Position numbers and translations under genes: made by a program. From positions 1-64,000 of the forward strand of contig NZ_CAJHAD010000005.1 of the NCBI RefSeq assembly GCF_904846285.1: 64,000 bases of DNA, read 5' to 3'. Of the stretch, positions 54,482 to 64,000 are shown one piece after another (positions within the stretch are counted from its first letter, which is position 1; the number at the start of each line of letters is the position of its first letter). The stretch is from Psychrobacter immobilis (GTDB lineage: Bacteria; Pseudomonadota; Gammaproteobacteria; Pseudomonadales; Moraxellaceae). The notes below the pieces were generated by a model, which was given only the letters and a program-made list of their open reading frames with translations, had not been told where the DNA came from and did no database searches.

Positions 54482-56236
54482 ATGACGCAAAATATTGATT
54501 TCGATACTATCTTAGCTAACATTCCTAGCATCAATATGGGTGCACGCTCGGCAAATGCACCACTCACCCAAAGCTATGATAAAGGCCCTGATGTGCCGCT
54601 GATAGAAGCGACCATCGGCGATTTTTTTGATGCTATCGTCTCTAAATATCCTGAACGCGAAGCACTGGTCGTGCGTCACCAAAATATCTGCTGGACTTAT
54701 CGTGAGCTACAGCAGCAAGTCAATCAGCTGGCAAGCAGTATGATTGAGATGGGACTTGAGATTGGTGATCGTATTGGTATTTGGTCGCACAACAATGCTG
54801 AATGGCTGCTGATGCAATTAGCCACCGCGAAAGCAGGCGTTATCTTGGTCAATATCAATCCTGCCTATCGTACCTTTGAGCTACAATATGCGTTGAATAA
54901 ATTGGGTTGTTCAGCATTGGTACTGATGCGCCATTTCAAAAGCAGCGACTATGCGAGTCTGATTCGCGAGCTGTGCCCTGAGATTTATCATAAAGATTAT
55001 ACCCAGCTTGATTTGGTCGAGATTCCGACGATTGAGCGCATTATTTGGATTGATGAGCCAAACTCTGATGAAGAGTTTAATTACATGCAGAAGTTTTCGG
55101 CTTGGATGGCTGAAGGTGATACCAACGATCCGCGTGTTGCAGAGCGCCAAGCCCAGCTCAGAAACACGGATGCTATCAATGTACAGTTCACTAGTGGAAC
55201 AACCGGTACACCAAAAGGTGCCACCTTAAGCCACCGCAATATCCTGAATAACGGCTATTTTATTGGTGAGGCTATGAATCTCACTGAAGAAGATAGATTG
55301 TGTATTCCGGTGCCTCTGTATCATTGCTTCGGTATGGTACTTGGTAACTTGGCTATCCTGACGCATGGCGGTTGTATCGTCTATCCGAACGATGGATTTG
55401 ATCCGCTAACAGTACTGCAGACGGTAGAAGAAGAAAAATGTACCGGTCTGCATGGCGTTCCAACGATGTTTATCGCTGAGCTTGACCATCCTGAATTTAA
55501 AAATTTCGATTTATCCACTTTGCGTACTGGCATTATGGCAGGCTCTAGCTGTCCGATTGAGGTCATGCGTCGCGTCATCGATGAGATGCATATGAAGGAA
55601 GTGACCATTGCTTATGGCATGACCGAAACCAGTCCCGTATCTTGCCAGACCAATGAGCATACGCCACTTGATAAGCAAGTCTCGACCGTAGGACTCGTGC
55701 AGCCAGCGCTTGAAGTCAAAGTCATCGATACCGAAACAGGTGAGATTGTACCTTTAGGGGAGACTGGCGAGCTGCTGACTCGCGGTTATTCGGTGATGAA
55801 AGGTTATTGGGGCAGTCGTTTTAAAACCCGCGAAGCTATTCAAGACGGCTGGATGCATACGGGTGATTTGGCAACCATGGACGAAGATGGCTATGTCAAA
55901 GTCGTCGGTCGTAGTAAAGATATGGTCATCCGTGGCGGTGAAAATATCTATCCAGTAGAAGTCGAGAACTATCTCTATCGCCATCCCAAGATTCGTGATG
56001 TACAAATCGTTGGCATCCCAGATAAGCGTTATGGTGAAGTGTTGGCTGCTTGGATTATTCCTAAAGAAGAGGGCTGCTTAACCGAAGAAGAAGTGCGCCA
56101 ATTCTGTAGTGAGCACATTGCCCATTATAAAGTACCGACCTATTATCGCTTTGTGACTGAGTACCCGATGACCATCACTGGCAAAATTCAGAAATATAAA
56201 ATCATTGAACAGATGAAAGAAGAATTGGGTCTATAA
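54482..56236 (+). CDS. AMP-binding acyl-CoA synthetase
   Basis: An ANL-family ligase of 584 residues that activates a carboxylic acid to its CoA thioester through an acyl-AMP. The ATP loop [10 protein letters not shown] is near residue 240, YGMTETSPV near 378, the hinge motif [16 protein letters not shown] near 477, and the catalytic Lys in TGKIQKYK near the C-terminus. It belongs to the fatty-acyl-CoA synthase branch (COG0318). Sitting at the head of the liu cluster, it may activate isovalerate, a related branched acid or medium-chain fatty acids. AAAGGACTCGT precedes the ATG. liuB follows after about 125 bases with no terminator. Confidence 0.9.
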   Translation: MTQNIDFDTILANIPSINMGARSANAPLTQSYDKGPDVPLIEATIGDFFDAIVSKYPEREALVVRHQNICWTYRELQQQVNQLASSMIEMGLEIGDRIGIWSHNNAEWLLMQLATAKAGVILVNINPAYRTFELQYALNKLGCSALVLMRHFKSSDYASLIRELCPEIYHKDYTQLDLVEIPTIERIIWIDEPNSDEEFNYMQKFSAWMAEGDTNDPRVAERQAQLRNTDAINVQFTSGTTGTPKGATLSHRNILNNGYFIGEAMNLTEEDRLCIPVPLYHCFGMVLGNLAILTHGGCIVYPNDGFDPLTVLQTVEEEKCTGLHGVPTMFIAELDHPEFKNFDLSTLRTGIMAGSSCPIEVMRRVIDEMHMKEVTIAYGMTETSPVSCQTNEHTPLDKQVSTVGLVQPALEVKVIDTETGEIVPLGETGELLTRGYSVMKGYWGSRFKTREAIQDGWMHTGDLATMDEDGYVKVVGRSKDMVIRGGENIYPVEVENYLYRHPKIRDVQIVGIPDKRYGEVLAAWIIPKEEGCLTEEEVRQFCSEHIAHYKVPTYYRFVTEYPMTITGKIQKYKIIEQMKEELGL

Positions 56237-56361
56237 AAACTTGAGCTGTTTTATTTCTTATTTTACTAATGACTTATATTAGTAAAGACTAAAATAACCA
56301 GCAGTTAGAATAACTCTTATAAAAAATTACTCGCATTGACGCATTAAAGAAAAGGGATATC

Positions 56362-57972
56362 ATGAGCGCTATCATAACCAGTAAATTGAGTCCAAACGCC
56401 GCTGAATTTCAGCAAAACAGTGCCGCTATGCAAGAAGTGGTTGACGACTTATATGTGCACTTGCGTAAAGTCGTCCAAGGCGGATCAGAGCGTGCGCGCG
56501 CCAAGCATTTAGCGCGTGGCAAACTCTTGCCTCGAGAGCGTGTCGAGCGTTTACTTGATGTCGGGACACCATTCTTAGAAGTGGCGCCGATGGCGGCGCA
56601 TGATATGTATGGCGAAGAGATTCCAGCGGCTGGCGTGATTGCTGGTATTGGTCGTATTAACGGCACTGAGTGTATGGTTGTTTGTAATGATGCCACCGTA
56701 AAAGGCGGTACTTATTACCCAATGACGGTCAAAAAACATCTGCGTGCACAAGAAATTGCGCAAGAAAATAACCTACCTTGTGTGTATTTGGTGGACTCGG
56801 GTGGCGCTAACTTACCCAACCAAGATGACGTATTTCCTGATAAAGAGCACTTTGGGCGCATCTTTTTTAATCAGGCCAATATGAGTGCGGCGGGTATTCC
56901 ACAGATTGCCGTGGTCATGGGCAGCTGTACGGCTGGCGGTGCTTATGTGCCGGCGATGAGCGACGAATCTATCATCGTTAAAGACCAAGGAACCATCTTT
57001 TTAGGTGGCCCGCCATTGGTCAAAGCGGCAACCGGCGAAGAAGTTACGGCCGAGGACTTGGGCGGTGGCGATGTGCATACGCGTCTGTCAGGCGTGGTTG
57101 ATCACTTGGCGCAAAACGATACCCATGCGTTATCGATTGCCCGTAATATCGTCAGTCATTTAAATCGCCCTGCCAAGCAAGTGCCCAATCAAATCAAACC
57201 ACGTCCACCACGCTATGATGCCAAAGAGCTATATGGCGTCATTCCAACAGATAAGCGCAAGCCCTTTGATATCAAAGAAATCATCGCCCGTATCGTCGAT
57301 GACAGTGCTTTTGATGAATTTAAAGCACGCTTTGGCACGACGCTGGTTTGTGGTTTCGCGCATATCGAAGGTATGCCAGTCGGTATTATCGCCAATAATG
57401 GCATCTTATTCAGCGAATCGGCGCAAAAAGGCACGCACTTTATTGAACTGTGCTGTAAGCGTAAAATCCCGTTGGTATTCTTGCAGAATATCACTGGATT
57501 TATGGTTGGCCGTAAATACGAAAATGAAGGTATTGCTCGTCATGGTGCCAAGATGGTCATGGCGGTGGCTAATGCCAAAGTACCAAAATTCACCGTCATT
57601 GTCGGCGGCTCATTCGGTGCTGGCAACTACGGCATGTGTGGACGTGCTTATAGCCCACGCTTCTTATGGATGTGGCCAAATGCGCGTATCTCTGTGATGG
57701 GCGGTGAGCAAGCAGCCTCGGTATTAGCAACCGTCAAACGTGACAACTTCGACCGCAAAGGCGAGGAATGGAGTAGCGAGGACGAAGCAGCATTTAAAGC
57801 CCCAATTCTCGATATGTATGAAAAGCAAGGTCATCCATATTATGCCACTGCCAGACTATGGGATGACGGCGTAATTGATCCTGCTGATACCCGTAATGTA
57901 TTAGCATTAGGGCTGAGCGCTGCCTATAACGCATCGATTGAAGAGACAACCTTTGGTGTCTTTAGGATGTAG
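56362..57972 (+). CDS. liuB: Methylcrotonoyl-CoA carboxylase, carboxyltransferase subunit
   Basis: Beta subunit of 3-methylcrotonyl-CoA carboxylase in leucine degradation; moves the carboxyl group from biotin on LiuD to methylcrotonyl-CoA. At 536 residues it matches the MccB length. Two crotonase-like halves are visible: the N half with [16 protein letters not shown] and [16 protein letters not shown], and the C half with [15 protein letters not shown] and [16 protein letters not shown]. The GLY-rich oxyanion loops are intact. AAAGGGATATC precedes the ATG. It is followed by liuC after about 53 bases. Confidence 0.95.
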   Translation: MSAIITSKLSPNAAEFQQNSAAMQEVVDDLYVHLRKVVQGGSERARAKHLARGKLLPRERVERLLDVGTPFLEVAPMAAHDMYGEEIPAAGVIAGIGRINGTECMVVCNDATVKGGTYYPMTVKKHLRAQEIAQENNLPCVYLVDSGGANLPNQDDVFPDKEHFGRIFFNQANMSAAGIPQIAVVMGSCTAGGAYVPAMSDESIIVKDQGTIFLGGPPLVKAATGEEVTAEDLGGGDVHTRLSGVVDHLAQNDTHALSIARNIVSHLNRPAKQVPNQIKPRPPRYDAKELYGVIPTDKRKPFDIKEIIARIVDDSAFDEFKARFGTTLVCGFAHIEGMPVGIIANNGILFSESAQKGTHFIELCCKRKIPLVFLQNITGFMVGRKYENEGIARHGAKMVMAVANAKVPKFTVIVGGSFGAGNYGMCGRAYSPRFLWMWPNARISVMGGEQAASVLATVKRDNFDRKGEEWSSEDEAAFKAPILDMYEKQGHPYYATARLWDDGVIDPADTRNVLALGLSAAYNASIEETTFGVFRM

Positions 57973-58025
57973 CATTAAATGGAATATGAGCAAACATTTC
58001 ACGTTTATAAAAAATAGAGAAGGTT

Positions 58026-58832
58026 ATGCAAAAAAATCTGAATAATTATAAAAGCCTATTGGTTAATGTTGAGCAGCACGTTGCGACGGTAACGTTAAAC
58101 CGTCCTGAGATACGTAATGCCTTTAATGATGAAATGATTGCCGAGCTGACGGACGCATTTGATAAGCTTGGCGCTGATGATGATGTACGTGTTATCGTCT
58201 TAGCGGCTGCAGGTAAAGCGTTTTGTGCTGGCGCGGATCTTAATTGGATGCGTGCGATGGCAGATTATAGCTATGAAGAAAATTTAGCCGATGCTGATAA
58301 ACTCGCGCAAATGCTCAAGACCATTTATGAGTGCCCTAAGCCAACGGTTGCTGCTATTCAAGGTGACGTCTATGCAGGTGGCATGGGATTGGTGGCCGTT
58401 TGTGATGTGGCCATTGCGGTTAAGATCGCCAACTTCTGTCTCAGTGAAGTGCGTTTGGGATTGGCGCCAGCTACTATCAGCCCTTATGTCATTCGAGCGC
58501 TAGGTGCTAGAGCCTCGCAGCGTTATTTCTTAAGCGCGGAAGTGTTCGATGCCAAAAAGGCGCGGCAGTTAGGTTTTATTCATGAGCGTGTTAGTGAGGA
58601 ATCACTTGATGAGGCAGTCGCTCTATTCTGCGCGACAGTGGTCAAAAACAGCCCAGATGCGGTTAAGACCTGCAAACGTTTATTGCATGAAGTCGCGGGC
58701 GCACCGATTACCGATGAGCTAATTGCTGACACCGTTAAAGGTATTGCTGATATTCGTTCATCACAGCAAGGCAAAGAAGGTGTGCAAGCATTTTTACAGA
58801 AGCGCAAGCCTGATTGGCTGACAGCAGATTAA
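58026..58832 (+). CDS. liuC: Methylglutaconyl-CoA hydratase
   Basis: An enoyl-CoA hydratase-fold enzyme of 268 residues that hydrates 3-methylglutaconyl-CoA to HMG-CoA. VTLNRPEIRNAFND is the CoA-binding start near residue 20. FCAGADLNWM near 69 is the oxyanion loop, and NWMRAMADYSYEENL after it is characteristic of the LiuC/AUH group rather than crotonase. GDVYAGGMGLVAVCDVAIA near 115 is the second oxyanion turn. Position between liuB and liuD supports the call. liuD follows after about 145 bases. Confidence 0.92.
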   Translation: MQKNLNNYKSLLVNVEQHVATVTLNRPEIRNAFNDEMIAELTDAFDKLGADDDVRVIVLAAAGKAFCAGADLNWMRAMADYSYEENLADADKLAQMLKTIYECPKPTVAAIQGDVYAGGMGLVAVCDVAIAVKIANFCLSEVRLGLAPATISPYVIRALGARASQRYFLSAEVFDAKKARQLGFIHERVSEESLDEAVALFCATVVKNSPDAVKTCKRLLHEVAGAPITDELIADTVKGIADIRSSQQGKEGVQAFLQKRKPDWLTAD

Positions 58833-58976
58833 TAGTAGAAGAGACTTTCGGCAAATAGACGATAAATTAACAATAAATACCATTTAATTTAAACCAGTCG
58901 TATGTGAACATCAGCATATATTTTTATTATTTATCAATGTAAAAAACGATAAAAATGACAAGACACAGGGATAGTT

Positions 58977-61085
58977 ATGTTTTCTAAAATTCTAATCGCC
59001 AACCGTGGTGAAATTGCTTGCCGAGTTGCCGCGACTGCCAAGCGTTTGGGCGTAAGTACCGTTGCTGTTTATTCTGATGCTGACCGTGAGGCTAAGCATG
59101 TCGCTGTCTGTGATGAGGCTGTTTATTTGGGTGGTTCGGCGCCTAAAGATAGCTACCTCAAGGGCGATGCTATCATTGCGATTGCCAAAGCAACTGGCGC
59201 ACAAGCGATTCATCCAGGTTATGGTTTTTTAAGTGAAAATGCGGATTTTGCGCAAGCTTGCCAAGATGCTGGTTTGGTATTTATTGGTCCATCGGCTGAC
59301 GCTATTCGCGCCATGGGCGGAAAATCTGAGTCTAAGCGCCTGATGGAAGCGGCTGGCGTGCCACTGATACCTGGCTATCACGGTGAAAACCAAGAAGCAG
59401 AATTCTTACAGCAGCAAGCAGACAGCATCGGCTACCCCGTATTGATTAAAGCCAGTGCCGGCGGTGGTGGTAAAGGCATGCGTATCGTCGAGCAAAGCAG
59501 CGATTTTATTGACCTACTAGACTCATGTCGCCGCGAAGCAATTACCAGTTTTGGTAATGATCAAGTACTGATTGAAAAATACGCCCTAAAACCACGTCAT
59601 ATCGAAATCCAAGTATTTGGTGATACCCATGGCAATTATGTGCATCTGTTTGAGCGAGATTGCTCGGTACAGCGTCGCCATCAAAAAGTATTAGAAGAAG
59701 CGCCAGCACCGGGTGTTGACGCGGCGATGCGTGAAGCAATGGGCACTGCTGCCATTGAAGCGGCACGTGCAGTCAATTATTTTGGTGCAGGCACGGTCGA
59801 GTTTATCGTTGAGCAACGCGCGGGTTCTATGAACTTTTATTTTATGGAGATGAATACCCGTCTGCAAGTTGAGCATCCGGTTAGTGAAGCCATCTCTGGG
59901 GTGGATTTGGTCGAATGGCAGCTATTGGTTGCGGCAGGTTTGCCATTGCCGAAAAAACAAGAAGAGCTAGCGATTAATGGTCATGCGATTGAGGCACGTA
60001 TTTGTGCTGAAAACCCTGATAATGGTTTTTTACCAGCGACAGGTACTTTATTTACTTATCAGAAGCCTGAGCATAGTACTTTCGCCATAGATAAGAACAG
60101 CGCAGACGTGCGTATCGATGACGGCGTACGCGAAGGCGATGTGATCAGTCCGTTCTATGACTCGATGATTGCAAAGCTCATCGTTCATGCGCCCACGCGC
60201 GAGCAAGCATTAGCCAAACTTGACCGTGCACTCGCTCAAACGCGCATCGTCGGTCTGCCAAATAACGTCGCATTTTTGCGCTACATTATAAATACCGAGT
60301 CGTTTAGGCAGGCCAATCTTGATACGGCATTGATTGAGCGTGAGCATGATGAGCTCTTTAATCAGCATCCGCTTAAATTATCGACGCTTGCTGTGACAGC
60401 CATTGCTCAGCAGCTTGCCAGTGAAGCGACAACGCAAGGGTCAGATCCGTTTAGCAAACCGACGGGTTTCCGTGCTTATAGCGACTACACAAGATCGTTT
60501 GGCCTGGTTTACGATGAGCAATCTTACACTGCTCGTATTAGTCATTGGCACAATGCAAGTTGTTCTGACGGCAAAAAAGCTGCTGAAAATCTGAGTAGCT
60601 TTACGCTGGTCATTGAAAAAGAAATCGCTCACACTCAAGAGAATAGCAATGCTAATGTAGCCGCCCAAACAGCAAGGGTTTATGAAGGGCAAGTGAGTTA
60701 TGCCAGTAGTGATGCACACAATCATACGTTATGGTTAGATGAGGCACGTATCAGTGCCCAAAGCTGGGTACATAATGAGACCGTCTATGTGTTCACCGAT
60801 AGCGGTCGTGACGAAATTACGCTGATCGATATCATGGCGCACGTCGGCGAAGAGAGTGCGGCGGTTGGCAGTTTAAAATCACCAATGCCAGGTCAGGTCG
60901 TTGCGTTTAAAGTTGCCGTTGGCGATAGCGTGAAAAAAGGCGAGCCACTTGCGGTTATCGAAGCAATGAAAATCGAACATACCATTACCGCCCCGACTGA
61001 TGGTGTGGTGGCAGAATTGTTATTTGTCGCCGGTGACTTGGTTGCCGATGGTGATGAGTTGCTGCGCATCGACAGTGAAAGCTGA
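58977..61085 (+). CDS. liuD: Methylcrotonoyl-CoA carboxylase, biotin-containing subunit
   Basis: Alpha subunit of methylcrotonyl-CoA carboxylase, 702 residues. The N-terminal biotin carboxylase domain opens FSKILIANRGEIACRV and has the ATP-grasp loop KASAGGGGKGMR near residue 160 and EMNTRLQVEHPV near 290. A linker domain with low similarity between species lies at about 460-625. The biotin carrier domain at the C-terminus carries the biotinylated Lys665 in EAMKIEHT. Works with LiuB. HMG-CoA lyase follows after about 35 bases. Confidence 0.96.
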   Translation: MFSKILIANRGEIACRVAATAKRLGVSTVAVYSDADREAKHVAVCDEAVYLGGSAPKDSYLKGDAIIAIAKATGAQAIHPGYGFLSENADFAQACQDAGLVFIGPSADAIRAMGGKSESKRLMEAAGVPLIPGYHGENQEAEFLQQQADSIGYPVLIKASAGGGGKGMRIVEQSSDFIDLLDSCRREAITSFGNDQVLIEKYALKPRHIEIQVFGDTHGNYVHLFERDCSVQRRHQKVLEEAPAPGVDAAMREAMGTAAIEAARAVNYFGAGTVEFIVEQRAGSMNFYFMEMNTRLQVEHPVSEAISGVDLVEWQLLVAAGLPLPKKQEELAINGHAIEARICAENPDNGFLPATGTLFTYQKPEHSTFAIDKNSADVRIDDGVREGDVISPFYDSMIAKLIVHAPTREQALAKLDRALAQTRIVGLPNNVAFLRYIINTESFRQANLDTALIEREHDELFNQHPLKLSTLAVTAIAQQLASEATTQGSDPFSKPTGFRAYSDYTRSFGLVYDEQSYTARISHWHNASCSDGKKAAENLSSFTLVIEKEIAHTQENSNANVAAQTARVYEGQVSYASSDAHNHTLWLDEARISAQSWVHNETVYVFTDSGRDEITLIDIMAHVGEESAAVGSLKSPMPGQVVAFKVAVGDSVKKGEPLAVIEAMKIEHTITAPTDGVVAELLFVAGDLVADGDELLRIDSES

Positions 61086-61120
61086 TAACTGAAAGGTGAA
61101 TGATAAAAAGGATAATAAGC

Positions 61121-62041
61121 ATGAATCACTCGTACCCAGAACACGTCACCATCGTCGATGTCAGTCCACGTGATGGCTTACAAAATGAAGCCATGACGGT
61201 ACCAACGGCGGTTAAGCAAAGGCTTATCGATGATTTAATCGCAGCAGGTGTCAAAAAGCTTGAGGCGACTAGCTTTGTATCGCCCAAATGGGTGCCGCAA
61301 ATGGGTGATAATCGCGCGCTGCTAGAAGCATTGGCGCCCACACGCCATGCGGACGTTTGCTATTCGGTATTAGTGCCCAATATGCGCGGTTTTGAAAATG
61401 CCATCATGCATCGTCCTGATGAAATCGTTATCTTTGGCTCTGCAAGCGAAACCTTTAGCCAAAAGAATATCAACTGTAGTATCGATGAGAGTATTGAGCG
61501 TTTCGCGCCTGTTGCTGCCGCTGCAAAAGCACAAGGTATCAAAGTGCGAGGCGTTATCTCTTGTACGGTCGGTTGCCCCTATGAAGGCGAGATTGACCCA
61601 AGCCAAGTGGCTTATGTCACTAAACGTTTGGTTGAAATAGGCTCAGAGCAGATTGGCATTGCCGATACCATTGGCGTAGGTACGCCGCTCAGGGTACAGC
61701 GCGCGCTGCAAGCCGCACTGGAGTACGCCGATATCAGCATGCTATCAGGACATTTTCATGACACCTATGGTCAAGCAGTCAGTAATACCTTAGCCGCCTT
61801 ACAAATGGGGGTCAGTGAATTTGATACCTCAGTGGCGGGGCTTGGTGGTTGTCCATACGCCAAAGGTGCAACAGGTAATGTCGCCACTGAAGACGTCGTC
61901 TATATGCTGCATGGTATGGGCATCAGCACCGGCATTGATTTAGATAAGCTGGTCATAGCTGGCGAGCGTATTAGTGAGTTTCTAGGTCGTCGCAATGGTT
62001 CAAGCGTGGCTCGTGCGTTAATTAATAAGCGTCAGGCTTAA
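61121..62041 (+). CDS. liuE: Hydroxymethylglutaryl-CoA lyase
   Basis: Cleaves HMG-CoA to acetyl-CoA and acetoacetate, the last step of leucine breakdown. The 306-residue TIM-barrel has the start VTIVDVSPRDGLQNE with metal/substrate residues and SFVSPKWVPQMGD near residue 53. The catalytic Cys is in VAGLGGCPYAKGATGN near 250. The ATG at 61121 has AGGA eight bases upstream; an ATG at 61100 is in frame but poor. It overlaps nothing and is followed by liuA after 65 bases. Confidence 0.95.
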   Translation: MNHSYPEHVTIVDVSPRDGLQNEAMTVPTAVKQRLIDDLIAAGVKKLEATSFVSPKWVPQMGDNRALLEALAPTRHADVCYSVLVPNMRGFENAIMHRPDEIVIFGSASETFSQKNINCSIDESIERFAPVAAAAKAQGIKVRGVISCTVGCPYEGEIDPSQVAYVTKRLVEIGSEQIGIADTIGVGTPLRVQRALQAALEYADISMLSGHFHDTYGQAVSNTLAALQMGVSEFDTSVAGLGGCPYAKGATGNVATEDVVYMLHGMGISTGIDLDKLVIAGERISEFLGRRNGSSVARALINKRQA

Positions 62042-62106
62042 CGAATGTTACTTTAAAAAATAAATCAAAATTCAAGATTTAAAACATCAAAATACAAGGA
62101 ATGGTT

Positions 62107-63294
62107 ATGAGTTTACCTGGATTGAATTTTCAGCTTGGCGAAGATATCGATGCCTTACGTGATATGGTGCAGCAGTTTGCGGCAAAAGAAATTGCCCCAC
62201 GTGCTGCCGAGATTGACAGCAGCGACGATTTCCCAATGGATTTGTGGCAAAAAATGGGCGAGATTGGTCTACATGGCATCACCGTTCCCGAAGAGTACGG
62301 CGGCTCTGATATGGGTTACGTCGCACATATGGTCGCGATGGAAGAGATTAGCCGTGCCTCTGCCTCTGTAGCGCTGAGCTATGGTGCGCATTCAAATCTG
62401 TGTATCAACCAAATTAAACGTAATGGCAGTGACGCTCAAAAACAAAAGTATCTGCCAAAACTTATCAGCGGTGAGTTTATCGGTGCACTCGCCATGAGTG
62501 AAACTGGCGCTGGGTCAGATGTCGTTAGTATGAAGCTGAAAGCCGAAGAGAAAGACGGTTATTATGTGCTAAATGGTAGCAAAATGTGGATTACCAATGG
62601 TCCTGATGCTGACGTAATGGTGGTATATGCTAAGACCAATCCAGAGCTTGGCGGCAAAGGCATGACCGCTTTTATCGTTGAAAAAGGCATGGAAGGCTTT
62701 GGCACGGCGCAAAAGCTCGACAAACTTGGCATGCGCGGTAGCCATACGGGTGAGATGACCTTTAACAATGTTGAAGTACCCAAAGAAAATATCTTAGGCG
62801 GCCTCAACGAAGGCGTTAAGGTACTGATGAGTGGTCTCGATTATGAGCGCGCAGTATTAGCCGCCGGTCCTATCGGTATCATGCAAGCGGTAATGGACAA
62901 TGTCGTGCCTTATATCCACGACCGTAAGCAGTTTGGGCAAGCGATTGGTGAGTTCCAGCTTATCCAAGGTAAAGTGGCCGACATGTATACCATTTTGCAA
63001 GCAGGGCGCAGCTTTTTATATACCGTTGGTAAAAACCTCGATATGCTAGACAAACGCGGCGCCGGTCATAGCCGAGAAGTACGTAAAGATTGCGCCAGTG
63101 TCATTTTATGGTGTGCTGAAAAAGCCACTTGGATGGCAGGCGAGGGCATTCAAATCTTTGGTGGTAATGGCTATACTAATGAGTATCCACTTGGTCGCTA
63201 CTGGCGTGATGCCAAGCTGTATGAAATCGGCGCAGGTACCAGTGAAATTCGCCGTATGTTGGTTGGTCGTGAGCTATTTAACGAGACGAAATAG
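62107..63294 (+). CDS. liuA: Isovaleryl-CoA dehydrogenase
   Basis: FAD acyl-CoA dehydrogenase of 395 residues that makes 3-methylcrotonyl-CoA from isovaleryl-CoA. The catalytic Glu lies in [15 protein letters not shown] near residue 250, the position typical of isovaleryl-CoA dehydrogenase rather than the C-terminal site of other family members. [16 protein letters not shown] and [11 protein letters not shown] are the substrate and FAD segments. [23 protein letters not shown] is the C-terminal signature. The ATG at 62107 has AAGGA six bases upstream; that at 62101 touches the site. It ends the cluster, where other liu operons usually place liuA first. Confidence 0.95.
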   Translation: MSLPGLNFQLGEDIDALRDMVQQFAAKEIAPRAAEIDSSDDFPMDLWQKMGEIGLHGITVPEEYGGSDMGYVAHMVAMEEISRASASVALSYGAHSNLCINQIKRNGSDAQKQKYLPKLISGEFIGALAMSETGAGSDVVSMKLKAEEKDGYYVLNGSKMWITNGPDADVMVVYAKTNPELGGKGMTAFIVEKGMEGFGTAQKLDKLGMRGSHTGEMTFNNVEVPKENILGGLNEGVKVLMSGLDYERAVLAAGPIGIMQAVMDNVVPYIHDRKQFGQAIGEFQLIQGKVADMYTILQAGRSFLYTVGKNLDMLDKRGAGHSREVRKDCASVILWCAEKATWMAGEGIQIFGGNGYTNEYPLGRYWRDAKLYEIGAGTSEIRRMLVGRELFNETK

Positions 63295-63333
63295 AAAATA
63301 TTTAGGTAAAAGTATTTAGGTATTAGTTATAAC

Positions 63334-63370
63334 AAAAAAGCAGTACGTTTTAAGCGTACTGCTTTTTTGG
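63334..63370. terminator. Bidirectional terminator liuA / coaX
   Basis: A perfect 14-bp stem (63334-63347 with 63355-63368) with a 7-base loop and runs of A and T on both sides, between convergent genes. Confidence 0.9.
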
Positions 63371-63397
63371 TTCTGTTTTATAAAGACTTTTAAGGAA

Positions 63398-64000
63398 TTA
63401 TGCCTGTTTACTATGGTCAAAATAGCGTGCCAGACCATTTAATAATAAATCATCACGGATACGCACTGGGCGATTAACGTGTTGGGCGATAATGGCTGCA
63501 TCGCCACCGGTCATAATGACTTCAAAGTTGGGATGGCGATGGCTAATCTCGTTTATCGCGCCAACGATAGATAGTAATATGCCGCGATGTACCGCATCTT
63601 GCGTGGTAATGCCCTGACTGACACTATCAAAAGTGCCGTTAGAGATGGTGATTTGCTTGGTACCAGAAAATAGTGACTCACGCTGCAGGTAGATGCTAGG
63701 GAAAATATAACCGCCTAAATGCTCAGCGTGGTCAATCAAATCAATGGTCACCGCTGTACCGCAGCCTATCACACATTGACGTTTGGTTTTGTCCACCGCG
63801 CCCAGCATCTGCAGCCAACGATCACAGCCGAGCTGCTCTTCATTATAAGCGCTTTTCATCAGCGGATAATTGGCATCGACATGGACAAATTCAAACGGGA
63901 TGTTAAGGCGACTTAAAGTCTCTGAAACTTTAGCATTGAGATCATCGCCTAGCACTGATGAGATACCGATAAAGTCAGGTGCATAACGCTCAAAGCGATC
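63398..64000 (-). CDS. coaX: Type III pantothenate kinase (5' end cut by window)
   Basis: Phosphorylates pantothenate in coenzyme A synthesis; the CoaX class is ASKHA-fold and unlike CoaA. About 200 residues are visible and the frame stays open to the right edge, so the N-terminus with the first phosphate loop (DxGNT) lies outside. Visible family segments are the GISSVLG turn at the edge, GCDRWLQMLGA with the Arg/Asp that bind substrate, VIGCGTAVTIDLID (second phosphate loop), GGYIFPS and the third loop MTGGDA near the end. The apparent GTG start at 63955 is internal. Confidence 0.88.
   Translation of the reverse strand, partial: DRFERYAPDFIGISSVLGDDLNAKVSETLSRLNIPFEFVHVDANYPLMKSAYNEEQLGCDRWLQMLGAVDKTKRQCVIGCGTAVTIDLIDHAEHLGGYIFPSIYLQRESLFSGTKQITISNGTFDSVSQGITTQDAVHRGILLSIVGAINEISHRHPNFEVIMTGGDAAIIAQHVNRPVRIRDDLLLNGLARYFDHSKQA

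Noticed and set aside
57215..57697. A 160-codon frame on the same strand within liuB
   Set aside because: It is a shifted frame of a gene with clear family motifs on both sides; no ribosome site or homology.

Overview
The window looks like chromosomal DNA of a moderately AT-rich gammaproteobacterium of the Moraxellaceae, most likely Psychrobacter. This is inferred from the gene content and protein style: a monomeric NADP-isocitrate dehydrogenase beside a decayed dimeric one, lipoprotein-type amino-acid binding proteins, a liu leucine-degradation cluster, and AT-rich spacers with many hairpin terminators. No species call can be made without a search. There is no rRNA, tRNA, CRISPR array, insertion sequence or prophage that I can support; almost everything reads as core chromosome.

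Layout. 1-6.5 kb: nadE (minus), a PerM-type membrane protein, pdxB and epmA. 6.5-12.1 kb, all minus: an NAD(P)-binding protein, yaiI, purK, purE, a metallophosphoesterase and a rhomboid protease. 12.5-16.5 kb: two tandem paralogous envelope proteins, the second with an OmpA peptidoglycan-binding domain that the first lacks. 16.5-26.1 kb: nagZ, the tail-specific protease prc, a SlyD-type isomerase, an M61 peptidase, a glutaredoxin-like protein, a doubled DUF305 lipoprotein and rluE. 26.5-29.3 kb: the decayed C-terminus of a dimeric icd, then the intact monomeric icd. 30.2-35.2 kb: a COG3146 acyltransferase-like protein, ubiC, glyA and gltS. 35.2-36.4 kb: a cold-shock domain / transmembrane / RNase Sa-like fusion protein with a barstar-type inhibitor directly behind it. 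36.6-38.8 kb: proA and a small acidic lipoprotein. 39.1-45.1 kb: a polar amino-acid ABC importer with one ATPase, three tandem binding lipoproteins and two permeases. 45.2-48.8 kb: a FAH-family protein, an alpha/beta hydrolase and hslO. 49.2-52.7 kb: gltIJKL. 52.9-54.1 kb: a rubredoxin-reductase-like flavoprotein. 54.4-63.3 kb: an acyl-CoA synthetase followed by liuB, liuC, liuD, liuE and liuA, headed by a very good sigma-70 promoter. The right edge cuts a coaX gene.

How the genes work together. Amino-acid acquisition and catabolism dominate: two ABC importers and GltS bring in basic/polar amino acids and glutamate/aspartate, GlyA and ProA handle serine/glycine and proline, and the liu cluster takes isovaleryl-CoA to acetyl-CoA and acetoacetate. 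Cofactor genes (nadE, pdxB, ubiC, coaX) and purine genes (purE, purK) are scattered through it. Envelope upkeep is represented by nagZ, prc, rhomboid and the OmpA-like pair.

The most unusual item is the membrane-anchored RNase Sa-like protein carrying an N-terminal cold-shock domain, coupled by a one-base gap to a barstar-like inhibitor. All four key residues of the RNase Sa active site are present. Second is the relic of a dimeric isocitrate dehydrogenase lying next to the monomeric isozyme that appears to have replaced it.
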